Below, in pieces: positions 16,024 to 24,905 of a DNA stretch of 64,000 nucleotides. Source of the stretch: Viridibacterium silvisoli (GTDB lineage: Bacteria; Pseudomonadota; Gammaproteobacteria; Burkholderiales; Rhodocyclaceae); NCBI RefSeq assembly GCF_036017035.1, contig NZ_JAYXHS010000001.1, positions 1,364,001-1,428,000 on the forward strand, read 5' to 3'. Both the position numbers and the translations under genes were made by a program. Position 1 is the stretch's first letter, and each line of letters opens with the position of its first letter. The notes under the pieces are model-generated. The model did no database searches. It was not told the origin of the DNA and was given only the letters and a program-made list of their open reading frames with translations.

Positions 16024-17658
16024 ATGCATAGCATCCTCATCGGCGCCCCCCGCGATCTTCCCGGCGGCCACAAACCCGTCATCCTGCAGCGCACGGATGA
16101 TGACTTCATCGAGTCCACGCTCGACGACCTGCGCACTGCGAGCGGTCGTGCGAGTCTCAAGGCCTTGCGTGCACAGGCGACCAACAAGCAGGGGGTTCTG
16201 AAGCTCTTTCAACCTATCCAGCGCCAGTTCCATCTCGCGCTCATCGAGGCCTGGTGCGACACGCCCGGCGAGCCGCGCATCGATCCTGCGCGCGTGGAAT
16301 CGGCGGGCATGGTGTTGCGTCGCGTGCAGGGCAATTCGCACGAAGGCTGGATGCACTCCAAAGGCCGTGCGCGTGGCTGGTTGCCGCTGACGCGCGTCGG
16401 TGGTGACCGCACGGATCCCGGCGCGGCGCTACGTCTCAAGCGCGGCCTCACGGGTGTGGCCGACATCGACCGCAAGCTCACCGGCTTCGCACTGGAGCGT
16501 GCCGACAGCCTGCTCAACGAGCACGTCATCCCGCTCTACATGGCGCCGCCCGACGTGTGCAGCGAGGCGGGCAAGACGGTGTTCTACGGCATGGTGCCGA
16601 CCATCAGCGGCGAGCTATGCGAGACCGGTCCCGTCTTCGCGGCAGCCGGTGACAATAGCTTCGGGCCCGATACGGATTTCTTCATCAAGCACCTCGTCGA
16701 GGCCTTGCGCGGCGAAGCGATGAACTTCGCGTATGCAGGCGAGACGGTGCAGGCGGGCTGGTTCGAAGCGGTGGAGCTGCCGCGTGCCGTGCCGCCCGAG
16801 GGCTTGCCACTGGCGCAGTTCACCGAGCTGATCAAGGACGCGAAGGACAGCAACACGGTGCGCCGCATGAAGCGCTTCGTGCTGTTGCTGCGCCAGCTCG
16901 GCAGCGAGTTCAATGTCTTCGACGGCGGCCAGGAGGTTGATGACCTGCGCAGCGAGCTGAAGAAGATCCAGCTGCCGCTCAAGCTCAAGGAAAACGAGAC
17001 GACGCGTCGCTATGTCGAGGCTTACGACTTCCTGCACAAGGCCAGCCGCCTGCTGCTGGAGAACGACAAGACGGTCGGCTCGTTCGAGATGCCGGAATCC
17101 TGGCCTGAGCTGTCCGCGACCCATGCGGCGAAGCTGCGCAAGGCCCTGTCGAAAGGCATGCAGGCGCGCTTCGTCGCCATGAAGGGCAAGGCCGGTCGTT
17201 TCGACGAGCCGGATGCACGTTACGCCGTGCGCGCTTTCGTGCGTCTCAAACCGGATTGCGGTTGCGAAGGCCGCATCGTGTGGAGCGACTACAGCGAGCC
17301 CTTCGTCATCGCCGCCTGGTACGAGGGCGCCGGTGCGCCACCGGTGCAGATTCCTTTGCCCGATGCGAGCGACCGCAGTCTTCTCAAATCGCTCAAGCCG
17401 AATGTCGCCTTCGTCGTGCCGCCGTCGATGCAGAACCTGCTGTCGGGCAAGACCAAGGACCTCATGGAAGGTAAGGGCAGCACGAGCGGCCCGGGGCTGG
17501 CGTGGATATGTGGATTCAATATCCCCGTCATCACCATCTGCGCCTTCATCGTGCTCAACATCTTCCTGACCTTGCTGCACCTCGTGTTCGGCTGGTTGTT
17601 CTTCATCAAGATCTGCATTCCGTTTCCCAAGCTTGGCAACAAGCCTCCTGCCGGATGA
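16024..17658 (+). CDS. CIS baseplate-region protein with C-terminal membrane segment
   Basis: About 544 aa from the ATG at 16024 (MHSILIGAPRDLPGG). Most of it is soluble and charged, with no domain I recognise. Residues about 493-536 are strongly hydrophobic (ICGFNIPVITICAFIVLNIF, then LHLVFGWLFFIKICIPFPK), enough for one or two membrane passes, followed by a short polar tail. It lies between the spike and gp25 genes and overlaps gp25 by four bases, so it is made with the baseplate. A role in tethering the particle to the cytoplasmic membrane, as in membrane-anchored CIS, is plausible; a tape-measure tip or an effector are alternatives. Confidence 0.7.
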   Translation: MHSILIGAPRDLPGGHKPVILQRTDDDFIESTLDDLRTASGRASLKALRAQATNKQGVLKLFQPIQRQFHLALIEAWCDTPGEPRIDPARVESAGMVLRRVQGNSHEGWMHSKGRARGWLPLTRVGGDRTDPGAALRLKRGLTGVADIDRKLTGFALERADSLLNEHVIPLYMAPPDVCSEAGKTVFYGMVPTISGELCETGPVFAAAGDNSFGPDTDFFIKHLVEALRGEAMNFAYAGETVQAGWFEAVELPRAVPPEGLPLAQFTELIKDAKDSNTVRRMKRFVLLLRQLGSEFNVFDGGQEVDDLRSELKKIQLPLKLKENETTRRYVEAYDFLHKASRLLLENDKTVGSFEMPESWPELSATHAAKLRKALSKGMQARFVAMKGKAGRFDEPDARYAVRAFVRLKPDCGCEGRIVWSDYSEPFVIAAWYEGAGAPPVQIPLPDASDRSLLKSLKPNVAFVVPPSMQNLLSGKTKDLMEGKGSTSGPGLAWICGFNIPVITICAFIVLNIFLTLLHLVFGWLFFIKICIPFPKLGNKPPAG

Positions 17659-18056
17659 GCGCCATGAACGAAACCCTCCGTCCCCTGCTGGGCTGGCCCC
17701 TGCTGCCGTTGCCGGATGAACACGGCGAGCTGGCCTGGCCCGATCTCGCGAAGAGCGTGCGCGATGCCATCCGCATCATCCTGAGCACACGACCCCGCGA
17801 GCAACTGATGCGCCCCGAGTTCGGTGGCGGGCTCGACCGCCTGCTCAACGAGCCGAACACCATCGCCACGCGGCGCCAGATCCGCGATCTGGTGCGCGAT
17901 TCGCTGACCCGCTGGGAGCGTCGCATCCTGCTCGATGGCGTCGAGGTCTGGGAGGTCGACAACCAGCCCAGCCACGTGCGTGTCGAGATCGCTTACCGCC
18001 TGGCGCGCACCGGTGCGCCGGGCGCCATGAATGTCACTGTGCAACTGGAAGGCTGA
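17655..18056 (+). CDS. gp25-like baseplate wedge protein
   Basis: A 133-aa protein whose ATG overlaps the previous stop (ATGA). WPDLAKSVRDAIRIILSTRP, REQLMRPEFGGGLDRLLNEP and IRDLVRDSLTRWERRILLDG are the gp25/GPW signature, including the family's characteristic RPEFG. gp25 proteins form the core bundle of the baseplate wedge and contact the first sheath ring. Equivalent to Pvc9/Afp9. Confidence 0.95.
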   Translation: MSAMNETLRPLLGWPLLPLPDEHGELAWPDLAKSVRDAIRIILSTRPREQLMRPEFGGGLDRLLNEPNTIATRRQIRDLVRDSLTRWERRILLDGVEVWEVDNQPSHVRVEIAYRLARTGAPGAMNVTVQLEG

Positions 18057-18058
18057 CC

Positions 18059-20326
18059 ATGCCCATCCTGCCACCCTCGCTCGATGACCGCCGCTTCGAC
18101 GACCTTGTCGAAGACCTGATCGCACGCATTCCCGCGCACACGCCGGAGTGGACCAATCCGCGTCTTGGTGACCCGGGCCGTACCCTGATCGAACTCTTCG
18201 CGTGGATGGGCGATGCGCTGCTGTATCGCGCCAACCTCATCCCCGAGCGCCAGCGCCTGGTCTTCCTCAAGCTGCTGGGCATGGGCCTCAAGCCCGCACT
18301 GCCTGCGCGAGGCATCGTCAGCCTGTCGTTCGCGCAGGAGACGGAGCTGGGCGGCCACACGCTGGCGCCGCTCGGCCAGCTCAAGGCCGCCGTGCCCTTC
18401 GAGACGCTCGCCGAAACGACCGTACTGCCGATCAGTGCCGAGGCCTACATCAAGCGTCGCCTGAGCTCTGCAGAGCTGGCGAAGAAGAGCGACGTGCTGC
18501 ACGGTCTGTCGCGCATCCACAACATCAGCGGCTCGCTCAAGGGCTACGAGACGACGCCGGTGTTCGCCGGTGGTCGCGCCGAGCCCGCTGGCTTCGACGT
18601 GTTCGGCAAGAGTGCCGACCGTGCCCTGTGGATTGCCCTGTTCGCTCCGAAAGCGCCGAAGCCCGAGGATCAACCCGCGACGAATATCGCAGCCAAGGCG
18701 GCAATGGGTGGTGGCGATACGGGCCTGCCCGCGCTGCTCTCGGTCGGCATCGTGCCGACCATCAAGGCGCCGACCCTGTTCGAGCAGGTCAGCGCACCGA
18801 CCTCGGTGCCGGTGATGTGGGAGATGACCACGCGCGGCCGCACCGAACGCGAGACGGACTACCTCACGCTGGGCGTAGATGGCAGCACCGATACCAGCAA
18901 GGGCCTTGCCGTCGCGGGCACGCTGCGTCTGCAGTTGCCGGACGAGAGCTTGATCTGGGCACCGTCGAACGATGTCGGCGTCAACCCGCGTGCCGGCGTC
19001 GGCGACGTGCCACCCCGCCTCGACGATGCCGAGCGTGCGTCTCGCCTCGTCGGCTGGCTGCGCCTTCGCCCCAAGACCGGCGAGAACGTCACGCATCTTT
19101 CGCTCTCCTGGCTGGGCATCAACGCGGTGGAGATCGATCAGCGCGTGACTGTCAGCGGCCGCGTGCTGGGCTCTTCCACGGGCGCGGCAGATCAGGTTTT
19201 CCAGCTGCCGCTGCCATCGGTCGACCGGGATTCGCTTGTCATCCAGGTGGAAGAGGCGGGGCGTGGCTACCAGAACTGGTATCGCGTCGACGACCTCGCC
19301 GCCATCAGTGGCGACGTCAACGTGGCGCGTGAAGCGCCTGCCTACGAACTCGATGCCGAAGCCGGTACCGTGCGCTTCGGCGATGGCGTGCGCGGGCGCG
19401 TGCCGGAGCGCGAGATGCGTGTGCGTCTCGCGGTCGGCCGCTTCGGTGGTGGTCGCGCCGGCAACCTGCCAGCAGGCAGCATCGCCGAGCTGACCGCACG
19501 GCGCATCGACGGACGCGCTGCGCCGGCCATCAAGGTCAACCAGCCGCTGTCGCTCGGTGGCGGTGAAGATGCGGAGACGCTGGCGATTGCCGAGAAGCGC
19601 ATCCCGGCGATGATGCGCCATCGTGATCGTGCCGTGACGGAAGAGGATTACCGTCGTCTCTCCTTCGAGGCACCTGCCATCGATGTCGGTCGTGTCGAGG
19701 TGATGCCGCGCTTCAAGCCGCGTGATCGGCGTTTCAACGTGCCCGGCGTGGTCAGCGTCATGGCCCTGCCTGCGGCGACGCTGGCACCTGCACCGAATCC
19801 GCGGCCGGATCGTCCCTTCATCGAGCGCCTGCATGCGCACCTGTCGGCACGCACGCCGCTGGCGACGGAGCTGTACGTCATCGGCTGCGAATACGTGCCG
19901 CTGGGCCTGTCGGTGGCGGTGACGCTGCGTGAAGGTTTCGCACGCGACAAGGTGCTGCTCGAAGTGCGCGAAGCGCTGCGCCGCTTGCTGTGGCCGCTGG
20001 CGCCGGGCGGGCTCGACCAGAAGGGCTGGCCGCTGGGTCGCGCCATCCGCAGTCGCGAGCTGGAGGTCGAGGTGTCGCGCGTTGCCGGTGTGGACGAGTT
20101 ACGCGGGCTCAACCTGTTCCAGAAACACAATGACGACTGGCAAAAGCTGCCCGCGATTGCGGCAGACGGCGCGCAGATCCTGTCGCTGCAGCCCTGGCAG
20201 TTGCCGGAGTTGCTGTCGGTGATCGCCGTCGACGGGCCGAGCGCGCCGACCGATCTGCGCGCCTTGCCGAATCCGTTTGCCGACGACCACGCGGTCGCCG
20301 TACCTGTCGTGCCGGAGCTCTGCTGA
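18059..20326 (+). CDS. Baseplate J-like assembly protein
   Basis: A 755-aa protein starting two bases after gp25. The opening DRRFDDLVEDLIARIPAHTP, EWTNPRLGDPGRTLIELFAW and RANLIPERQRLVFLKLLGM matches the large putative baseplate assembly protein family. A gpJ-like core is seen at residues about 420-660: FGDGVRGRVPERE, then EDAETLAIAEKRIPAMMRHR and DRAVTEEDYRRLS. It corresponds to Pvc11/Afp11, the wedge protein that transmits the contraction signal. Its stop overlaps the next start (TGATG). Confidence 0.93.
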   Translation: MPILPPSLDDRRFDDLVEDLIARIPAHTPEWTNPRLGDPGRTLIELFAWMGDALLYRANLIPERQRLVFLKLLGMGLKPALPARGIVSLSFAQETELGGHTLAPLGQLKAAVPFETLAETTVLPISAEAYIKRRLSSAELAKKSDVLHGLSRIHNISGSLKGYETTPVFAGGRAEPAGFDVFGKSADRALWIALFAPKAPKPEDQPATNIAAKAAMGGGDTGLPALLSVGIVPTIKAPTLFEQVSAPTSVPVMWEMTTRGRTERETDYLTLGVDGSTDTSKGLAVAGTLRLQLPDESLIWAPSNDVGVNPRAGVGDVPPRLDDAERASRLVGWLRLRPKTGENVTHLSLSWLGINAVEIDQRVTVSGRVLGSSTGAADQVFQLPLPSVDRDSLVIQVEEAGRGYQNWYRVDDLAAISGDVNVAREAPAYELDAEAGTVRFGDGVRGRVPEREMRVRLAVGRFGGGRAGNLPAGSIAELTARRIDGRAAPAIKVNQPLSLGGGEDAETLAIAEKRIPAMMRHRDRAVTEEDYRRLSFEAPAIDVGRVEVMPRFKPRDRRFNVPGVVSVMALPAATLAPAPNPRPDRPFIERLHAHLSARTPLATELYVIGCEYVPLGLSVAVTLREGFARDKVLLEVREALRRLLWPLAPGGLDQKGWPLGRAIRSRELEVEVSRVAGVDELRGLNLFQKHNDDWQKLPAIAADGAQILSLQPWQLPELLSVIAVDGPSAPTDLRALPNPFADDHAVAVPVVPELC

Positions 20327-23118
20327 TGGACGCAAACGGCCAGCGCTTCTGGTTGCTCGGTGATGCACGGCACTTCCCGGCCGTGCAGCACGCTGCGTGG
20401 AATCCGGAGTGTCGTGTGCTGCGCCTCGCTTCTGAACGCGCGCTGAGCCCCGCGCTGTCTTCAGGTGACGCCTTCACTGCTGCGCAGGCCGCGCTGGAAG
20501 CCGTGCCACGCGCCATCGACGAACTCGAAGGCGTGGCGAGCTGGGATGCAGCGACTTCGACCATCGTCGCCAGCAGTTACCTGCCGGGCACCGCGCCCAT
20601 CCTGCCGCTGGCGGCCGCACCGAGCGATCTGTGCGCGGGCGCAGATGGCATCCTCTACATCGCGCTTGCCGAGGGTGATGGTGGCGGAATTCGCATGCAT
20701 GACCTGCGCGGTCGTTGGGAGGATGTCACCGTCGCCCTGGCGGGTTTCACGGCGTGGCGTCTCACGCCGTCTGCGGGTGGTGGTGTGTGGGCCATGGAGC
20801 GCACGACAGGACGGCTCGCACATCTGACGGGGCGGCCGCTGCGCGCGCAGACACCGCGCACCGAGGAGTACAACGCCGACGTGTTCCGCCCTTCGCCGGA
20901 GAACGGTTGCGCGCCCGCCATGAGCCTGCTGCCGACGCCCGTGTATGCGGCTGGCGAGCGGCCGCTGGCGCTGGCTGCCGCGGAACATTCCGGCCTTGCG
21001 GTACTGACCTGGTTCGATGGCAGTGGCACGGCTTGCGTGCGCCGCTGGGATGACACGCAACAGCGCCTCTCCGCACCGCTGCGCCTCACCGGTGCCAGCT
21101 ATGCCTACTCGCTGACCTGGCTATCTGCCGGTCGTATTGCCGTGCGTGTGCCGGGTCGTGTCGATGCGCCCGCCTTCGATCTTGCTGCAGCGAATGCAAA
21201 TGGCATTGTCATGGCGATGGGGGAGGTCTACCCGCTGTCGGACAATGCGCGCGAAGCCTCCTTCGCCAATGGCGCCATCCAGCCGCCGCACTACCCCAGC
21301 GATGAGCCTGGCAAAAGCGTCGGCACGCAGCCGTTGTATGCCCTGTCGCTCAACAATCTGGCGCGGCGTGGTGAGGCGAACAATTTTGCCGACACGCCTG
21401 CCGGTTTCTCCGCGTGGTTGATCGACAGCAAGGACAACACGACAGTGTGGAACCGCGTCTATGCGGAGGCGGCGATTCCTGCGCACACCGGTTTCGTCCT
21501 GTGGTTGTCCGCCACCAATGTGCCGCGCCCGCCTGCACTGAGCGATCTCACCGCGTGGCATCCACATGGTTTTGGCCGCGACATCGCCACGCTGGATGAC
21601 GCCATGCTCGCACCGCAGCTACCACGCGCGGCATGGGAGCCACAGGCCTCCGAATTGCCGGGCCATCCCGGCCTGCTCGGTCGGGAACGCACGCCGGGCA
21701 CCTGCGGCCTGTTCTCCGTGCTGGTGCAGAACAGTCGCCAACGCGTGCGCACGCTGGTCGGCCGCTACCTGTGGGTGCATGTCGTCATGCACGGCGATGG
21801 TCGCGTCGGCCCCGACATCGCCGCGCTGCGCGCCTGGGGCAGCCGCTTTTCGTATGCCGACAAGTACCTGCCGCGCATCTATCGCGAGAGCCTGTTCGGC
21901 GATGCGGCCGCTGCGCCCGGCGAAGAGCTGGCGCGCATCGACGTGGCCTTCGTGGCTGCGCTGAACGCGGGCGGCGCGCTGCCGCCGGCACTGCGCGCGC
22001 GTCTGACGCTGGCGCAGATCAATCCTACGGTGGCGGCGCAGATCATCGTCGAGCAGGCCGACGAGGCCTGGCTGCTGCGCGACGCGAGTAGCTCGTGGCG
22101 GCTGACGCACGAACAGAATGCCGTAGTCATCTACCGGCCGCAGGCCTCTGGTGCCGACTTCACGGCGCGCATGCTGGCCAACTTCGAAGGCGTGCTGACG
22201 CAGATGGAAGATCGCGTCGCCGCTGCACACTTGTTGTCCGACCCGGCGGCCGTGCCGGAAGAAAATCTCGACTGGCTCGCCGGCTGGATCGGCGTGGCTT
22301 TCGATGCTGCGCTGCCCGCAGCGCGTCGTCGCGACTGGCTGCGCGCCGCACCCGATCTGGCGCGTGCGCATGGCACGCGCAACGGCCTGCGTCTGGCCCT
22401 CGACATCGCCACCGGTGGTGGCGTGCGTGGCGGTGAAATCGTCGTCATCGAGGATTTCCGCCTGCGCCGTATCCTCGCCACGCTGCTCGGCGTCGACATG
22501 TCGGAGGAGAACGACCCGCTGCTGCCCGGCCTGATCCAGAGTGGTAACTCCATCGTCGGCGACACGCTCTTTGTCGGCGATCACGACCCTGGCATGCGCA
22601 GCGAACTCGCCGCGCTGTTCAACGACGCGGCCACGACGAATAGCGAAGACGCGGCAGCCATCAGCTTCTACGAGAAGCTCGCCTTCCGTTGCACGATCCT
22701 CGTGCATCGCGAAGTCGAGACGCAGGACTTCGCATTGATCCGCCGCATCGCCCAGCTCGAAGCGCCCGCGCATGTCGAGGTGCGCGTCGTCGCAGCCACC
22801 TGGCCGCTGCTGGTGGGCGTCTCCAGTCTCGTCGGTGTCGACACCTACCTCGGCCCGCCGCGTCCGGCGCGGCCCGTTCGCGTCGATCGCTCCTCGCTGG
22901 GCATGGGCGACTTCCTCATCGGTCAGGCGCTGCTCGATCCGCGCCTGAGTGGGACACCGCTGAATGCGCCCGTTGCGCCTCCCGTTGCCGATGCTGGAGC
23001 CGATCAGACGGTGGCGGCAGGCAACAGCTTCATTCTCGATGGCAGTGCTTCGCAGGCTGCTCCCGGACACGGTATCGAAGAGTACCGCTGGCGTCTCTTG
23101 CCGCCAGAAGACATCTGA
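20326..23118 (+). CDS. Tail protein I-like (gpI) protein with N-terminal repeats and a C-terminal half PKD domain
   Basis: 930 aa in three parts. Residues about 1-490 are strand-rich with propeller-like repeats (LCAGADGILYIALAEGDGGG, GVWAMERTTGRLAHLTG). Residues about 505-830 are the tail-I domain: YADKYLPRIYRESLFG, MLANFEGVLTQMEDRVAAAH, EENLDWLAGWIGVAFDAALP and HGTRNGLRLALDIATGGGV. The last 45 residues start a PKD-like fold (DAGADQTVAAGNSFILDGSA, then EEYRW) and then stop mid-domain. It corresponds to Pvc12. The half domain seems to be continued by the next gene, which is in the same reading frame 30 nt on, after one TGA. Confidence 0.88.
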   Translation: MDANGQRFWLLGDARHFPAVQHAAWNPECRVLRLASERALSPALSSGDAFTAAQAALEAVPRAIDELEGVASWDAATSTIVASSYLPGTAPILPLAAAPSDLCAGADGILYIALAEGDGGGIRMHDLRGRWEDVTVALAGFTAWRLTPSAGGGVWAMERTTGRLAHLTGRPLRAQTPRTEEYNADVFRPSPENGCAPAMSLLPTPVYAAGERPLALAAAEHSGLAVLTWFDGSGTACVRRWDDTQQRLSAPLRLTGASYAYSLTWLSAGRIAVRVPGRVDAPAFDLAAANANGIVMAMGEVYPLSDNAREASFANGAIQPPHYPSDEPGKSVGTQPLYALSLNNLARRGEANNFADTPAGFSAWLIDSKDNTTVWNRVYAEAAIPAHTGFVLWLSATNVPRPPALSDLTAWHPHGFGRDIATLDDAMLAPQLPRAAWEPQASELPGHPGLLGRERTPGTCGLFSVLVQNSRQRVRTLVGRYLWVHVVMHGDGRVGPDIAALRAWGSRFSYADKYLPRIYRESLFGDAAAAPGEELARIDVAFVAALNAGGALPPALRARLTLAQINPTVAAQIIVEQADEAWLLRDASSSWRLTHEQNAVVIYRPQASGADFTARMLANFEGVLTQMEDRVAAAHLLSDPAAVPEENLDWLAGWIGVAFDAALPAARRRDWLRAAPDLARAHGTRNGLRLALDIATGGGVRGGEIVVIEDFRLRRILATLLGVDMSEENDPLLPGLIQSGNSIVGDTLFVGDHDPGMRSELAALFNDAATTNSEDAAAISFYEKLAFRCTILVHREVETQDFALIRRIAQLEAPAHVEVRVVAATWPLLVGVSSLVGVDTYLGPPRPARPVRVDRSSLGMGDFLIGQALLDPRLSGTPLNAPVAPPVADAGADQTVAAGNSFILDGSASQAAPGHGIEEYRWRLLPPEDI

Positions 23119-23148
23119 TGCTCAACCTCGTTTCGAAAGGAATCTGAA

Positions 23149-23463
23149 ATGGCTGAATTCGTGATTGGCAAGGAAATATCCACCGACACCCCGACCATCG
23201 AGGTGACGGTCTCGCGCACGGCACCGCTACCCGTCGGCCGCCAGCGCTTCCGCCTCGTCGTGGTGGATGACGCCGGCAATGTCTCCAAGGCTGACGAGCT
23301 GGTCGTCATCGTTGCTGACCAGGAAGCGCCGACGGCCGTGCTCGGTGCGCCCTCGGTAGTGGCGTCCGGCGCATCGTTCAACCTGGACGGTTCGAAGTCC
23401 TTCGACGTGGGTGGTGGCCGGGTCGTGCAGTACCAGTGGACCTACGTGGGCCCCGAAAGGTAG
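23149..23463 (+). CDS. 104-aa linker protein: end of one PKD-like domain, start of the next
   Basis: The N-terminal half (MAEFVIGKEISTDTP, then RQRFRLVVVDDAGNVSKADE) looks like the closing strands of a PKD domain, and the C-terminal half (PTAVLGAPSVVASGASFNLD, ending VVQYQW) like the opening strands of another. It ends at the same point in the fold as the preceding protein. A GAAAGGA ribosome-binding site precedes the ATG, so it is a separate gene and not merely readthrough. It may join the gpI-like protein to the next small protein by strand complementation. Confidence 0.75.
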   Translation: MAEFVIGKEISTDTPTIEVTVSRTAPLPVGRQRFRLVVVDDAGNVSKADELVVIVADQEAPTAVLGAPSVVASGASFNLDGSKSFDVGGGRVVQYQWTYVGPER

Positions 23464-23467
23464 TCCG

Positions 23468-23788
23468 ATGGCGAAGTTCGTCGCAGGCAAACCACAGACC
23501 ACCAGCACACCCGGCATCACTGTCGATGCGGGGCTGGACGTGGGCTTTCACCGCTTCCGCCTGGTCGTCATCGACGACCAGGGCAAGGCGTCGAAGGCCG
23601 ACGAGCTGGTGGTGGAAGTGCGGAGCGGACGAATCGTCATTCCGGGCGGCATCGTCACGCCGCCCATCGTTACGCGGCCGATCGGTAGTTCGCCAGCACC
23701 GCTGGCAAGCAGCGTGCAGCCGGCCGCAAGCACAACTGCAGCACGCAGGACGAGCAGGAAAGCAGCAAAGACCGGGAGCAAGACATGA
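23468..23788 (+). CDS. 106-aa protein: closing half of a PKD-like domain plus basic tail
   Basis: It starts MAKFVAGKPQTTSTPG and continues HRFRLVVIDDQGKASKADEL, a clear paralogue of the start of the previous protein, but in another reading frame. After the PKD-closing strands (to about residue 52) comes a Pro/Ile linker and a Ser/Ala/Lys/Arg-rich tail (ARRTSRKAAKTGSKT) with net positive charge. GAAAGG precedes the ATG. It appears to complete the half domain left by the 104-aa protein. Confidence 0.72.
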   Translation: MAKFVAGKPQTTSTPGITVDAGLDVGFHRFRLVVIDDQGKASKADELVVEVRSGRIVIPGGIVTPPIVTRPIGSSPAPLASSVQPAASTTAARRTSRKAAKTGSKT

Positions 23789-24693
23789 GCATTCTCACCA
23801 AGGAAGCTGATCCGCTATTCGTCCAGCCGCGCGCCGAACGGCCCGCGTATGCGACGGGCATGCTTCTCGATGCACAGGACTTCAGCGACGAGCAGACCTA
23901 TCACCGCAGCCGCCTGGCGCGCGCCATGGCTTTTCTTGCAGGCGGCGGCACGCTGGCCGGGCTGGAGGTCGAACATGTGCCGGGCTCGGCGACGCAGGTG
24001 GAAGAGATCCGCGTCAAACCAGGTCTGGCGGTGGATCGTCTCGGCCGCCTCGTCGAACTGCCGCGCGATGCCTGCATCCGCCTGCCCAACTGGTTCGCGC
24101 TGATCGAGGCGAGCGATGGTGGCGACACGCTGCGCACTGCCGCCTACGAAAACGTCGCGCGCTTCGTCTCGCCGCGCATGAGCGACAGTGCAGCGGTGCT
24201 GCCCGCCAGTGCGCTGATCGCCGATGTCTTCATCCGTTTCGTCGGCTGCCCGGTGGGCCTGACGCCGAGCTTTGCACAAGGTCCTTTCGACGCGCTCAAC
24301 GCCGTGTCGACCTCGCGCATCCGCGATGCCTATGAACTGAAGCTGATACCGCGCAGCGGTCTCGACGACGCCTACGACGGCTTGCCGATTCCACCTGCGG
24401 ATGCCGTGTTGAGCAATCCCGCCTCGACTGCCGCCGAGCGTCGCGATGCGGCGCAGGACGCGGTGCTCGATGCGTATGGCGGAGCGGAGCATGCCGGTGG
24501 TTCCGGTGGACTACAGCCTGCGCCCGAGCATCCGGCGGATCTGGATTACAGCGCGGTGTTCCTCGGGCGTGTGTTCATTCCTGTTGATGACATCACTTCG
24601 CCGGCACGTACGGCGGATGTGCCGCTGGTGGACAACTGGGGTCGTCGCTTTTTGCCGTCTTCGCCGTTGTTGGCGCAGTGGGTGGGTTTGTGA
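23785..24693 (+). CDS. Baseplate/fibre-region protein, shared N-terminal module (copy 1)
   Basis: 302 aa, with an ATG that overlaps the previous stop by four bases. Residues about 18-85 (YATGMLLDAQDFSDEQTYHR, then GGGTLAGLEVEHVPG and VKPGLAVDRLGRLVELPRD) form a module also found at the start of the next two proteins. Such modules occur in proteins from CIS loci, where they are thought to be baseplate or fibre parts. Residues 86-302 have no domain I can name. There is no signal peptide. A class B repeat follows the gene. Confidence 0.72.
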   Translation: MSILTKEADPLFVQPRAERPAYATGMLLDAQDFSDEQTYHRSRLARAMAFLAGGGTLAGLEVEHVPGSATQVEEIRVKPGLAVDRLGRLVELPRDACIRLPNWFALIEASDGGDTLRTAAYENVARFVSPRMSDSAAVLPASALIADVFIRFVGCPVGLTPSFAQGPFDALNAVSTSRIRDAYELKLIPRSGLDDAYDGLPIPPADAVLSNPASTAAERRDAAQDAVLDAYGGAEHAGGSGGLQPAPEHPADLDYSAVFLGRVFIPVDDITSPARTADVPLVDNWGRRFLPSSPLLAQWVGL

Positions 24694-24717
24694 TGGGAAT
24701 ACATGCGCATACGGACC

Positions 24718-24842
24718 CTTTCCCCCTCTCCCGGCCCTGACGGGCCACCCTCTCCCTCAGGGAGAGGGGACGGCAGCGAGCCCGCCGGTAGCAGTTCCCT
24801 CCCCCTCGGGGGAGGGTGGCCGGAGGCCGGGAGAGGGGAAAT
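24718..24842. repeat. Class B inverted repeat
   Basis: A left arm containing CTCCCGGCCCTGACGGGCCA and a right arm reading GGGTGGCCGGAGGCCGGGAG are imperfect reverse complements of about 40 nt, with shorter hairpins inside. The same core occurs at about 15.92 kb and 32.06 kb. It fills most of the 212-bp gap between two CIS genes. No gene or T-tract terminator is seen. Confidence 0.85.
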
Positions 24843-24905
24843 GGTGGTGATGTGACAAACCCTCAAGCAACAGAAATCTGAATCAAACCGAAAACGGAGT
24901 TCGCC

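Noticed and set aside
17993..19840. A 615-aa open frame on the minus strand
   Set aside because: It is antisense to the baseplate J gene, which has clear family motifs; no ribosome-binding site or domain supports it.
18059..20326. Split or frameshifted baseplate gene
   Set aside because: The frame is open over 755 residues with all expected segments; competing plus-strand frames within it are shadows.
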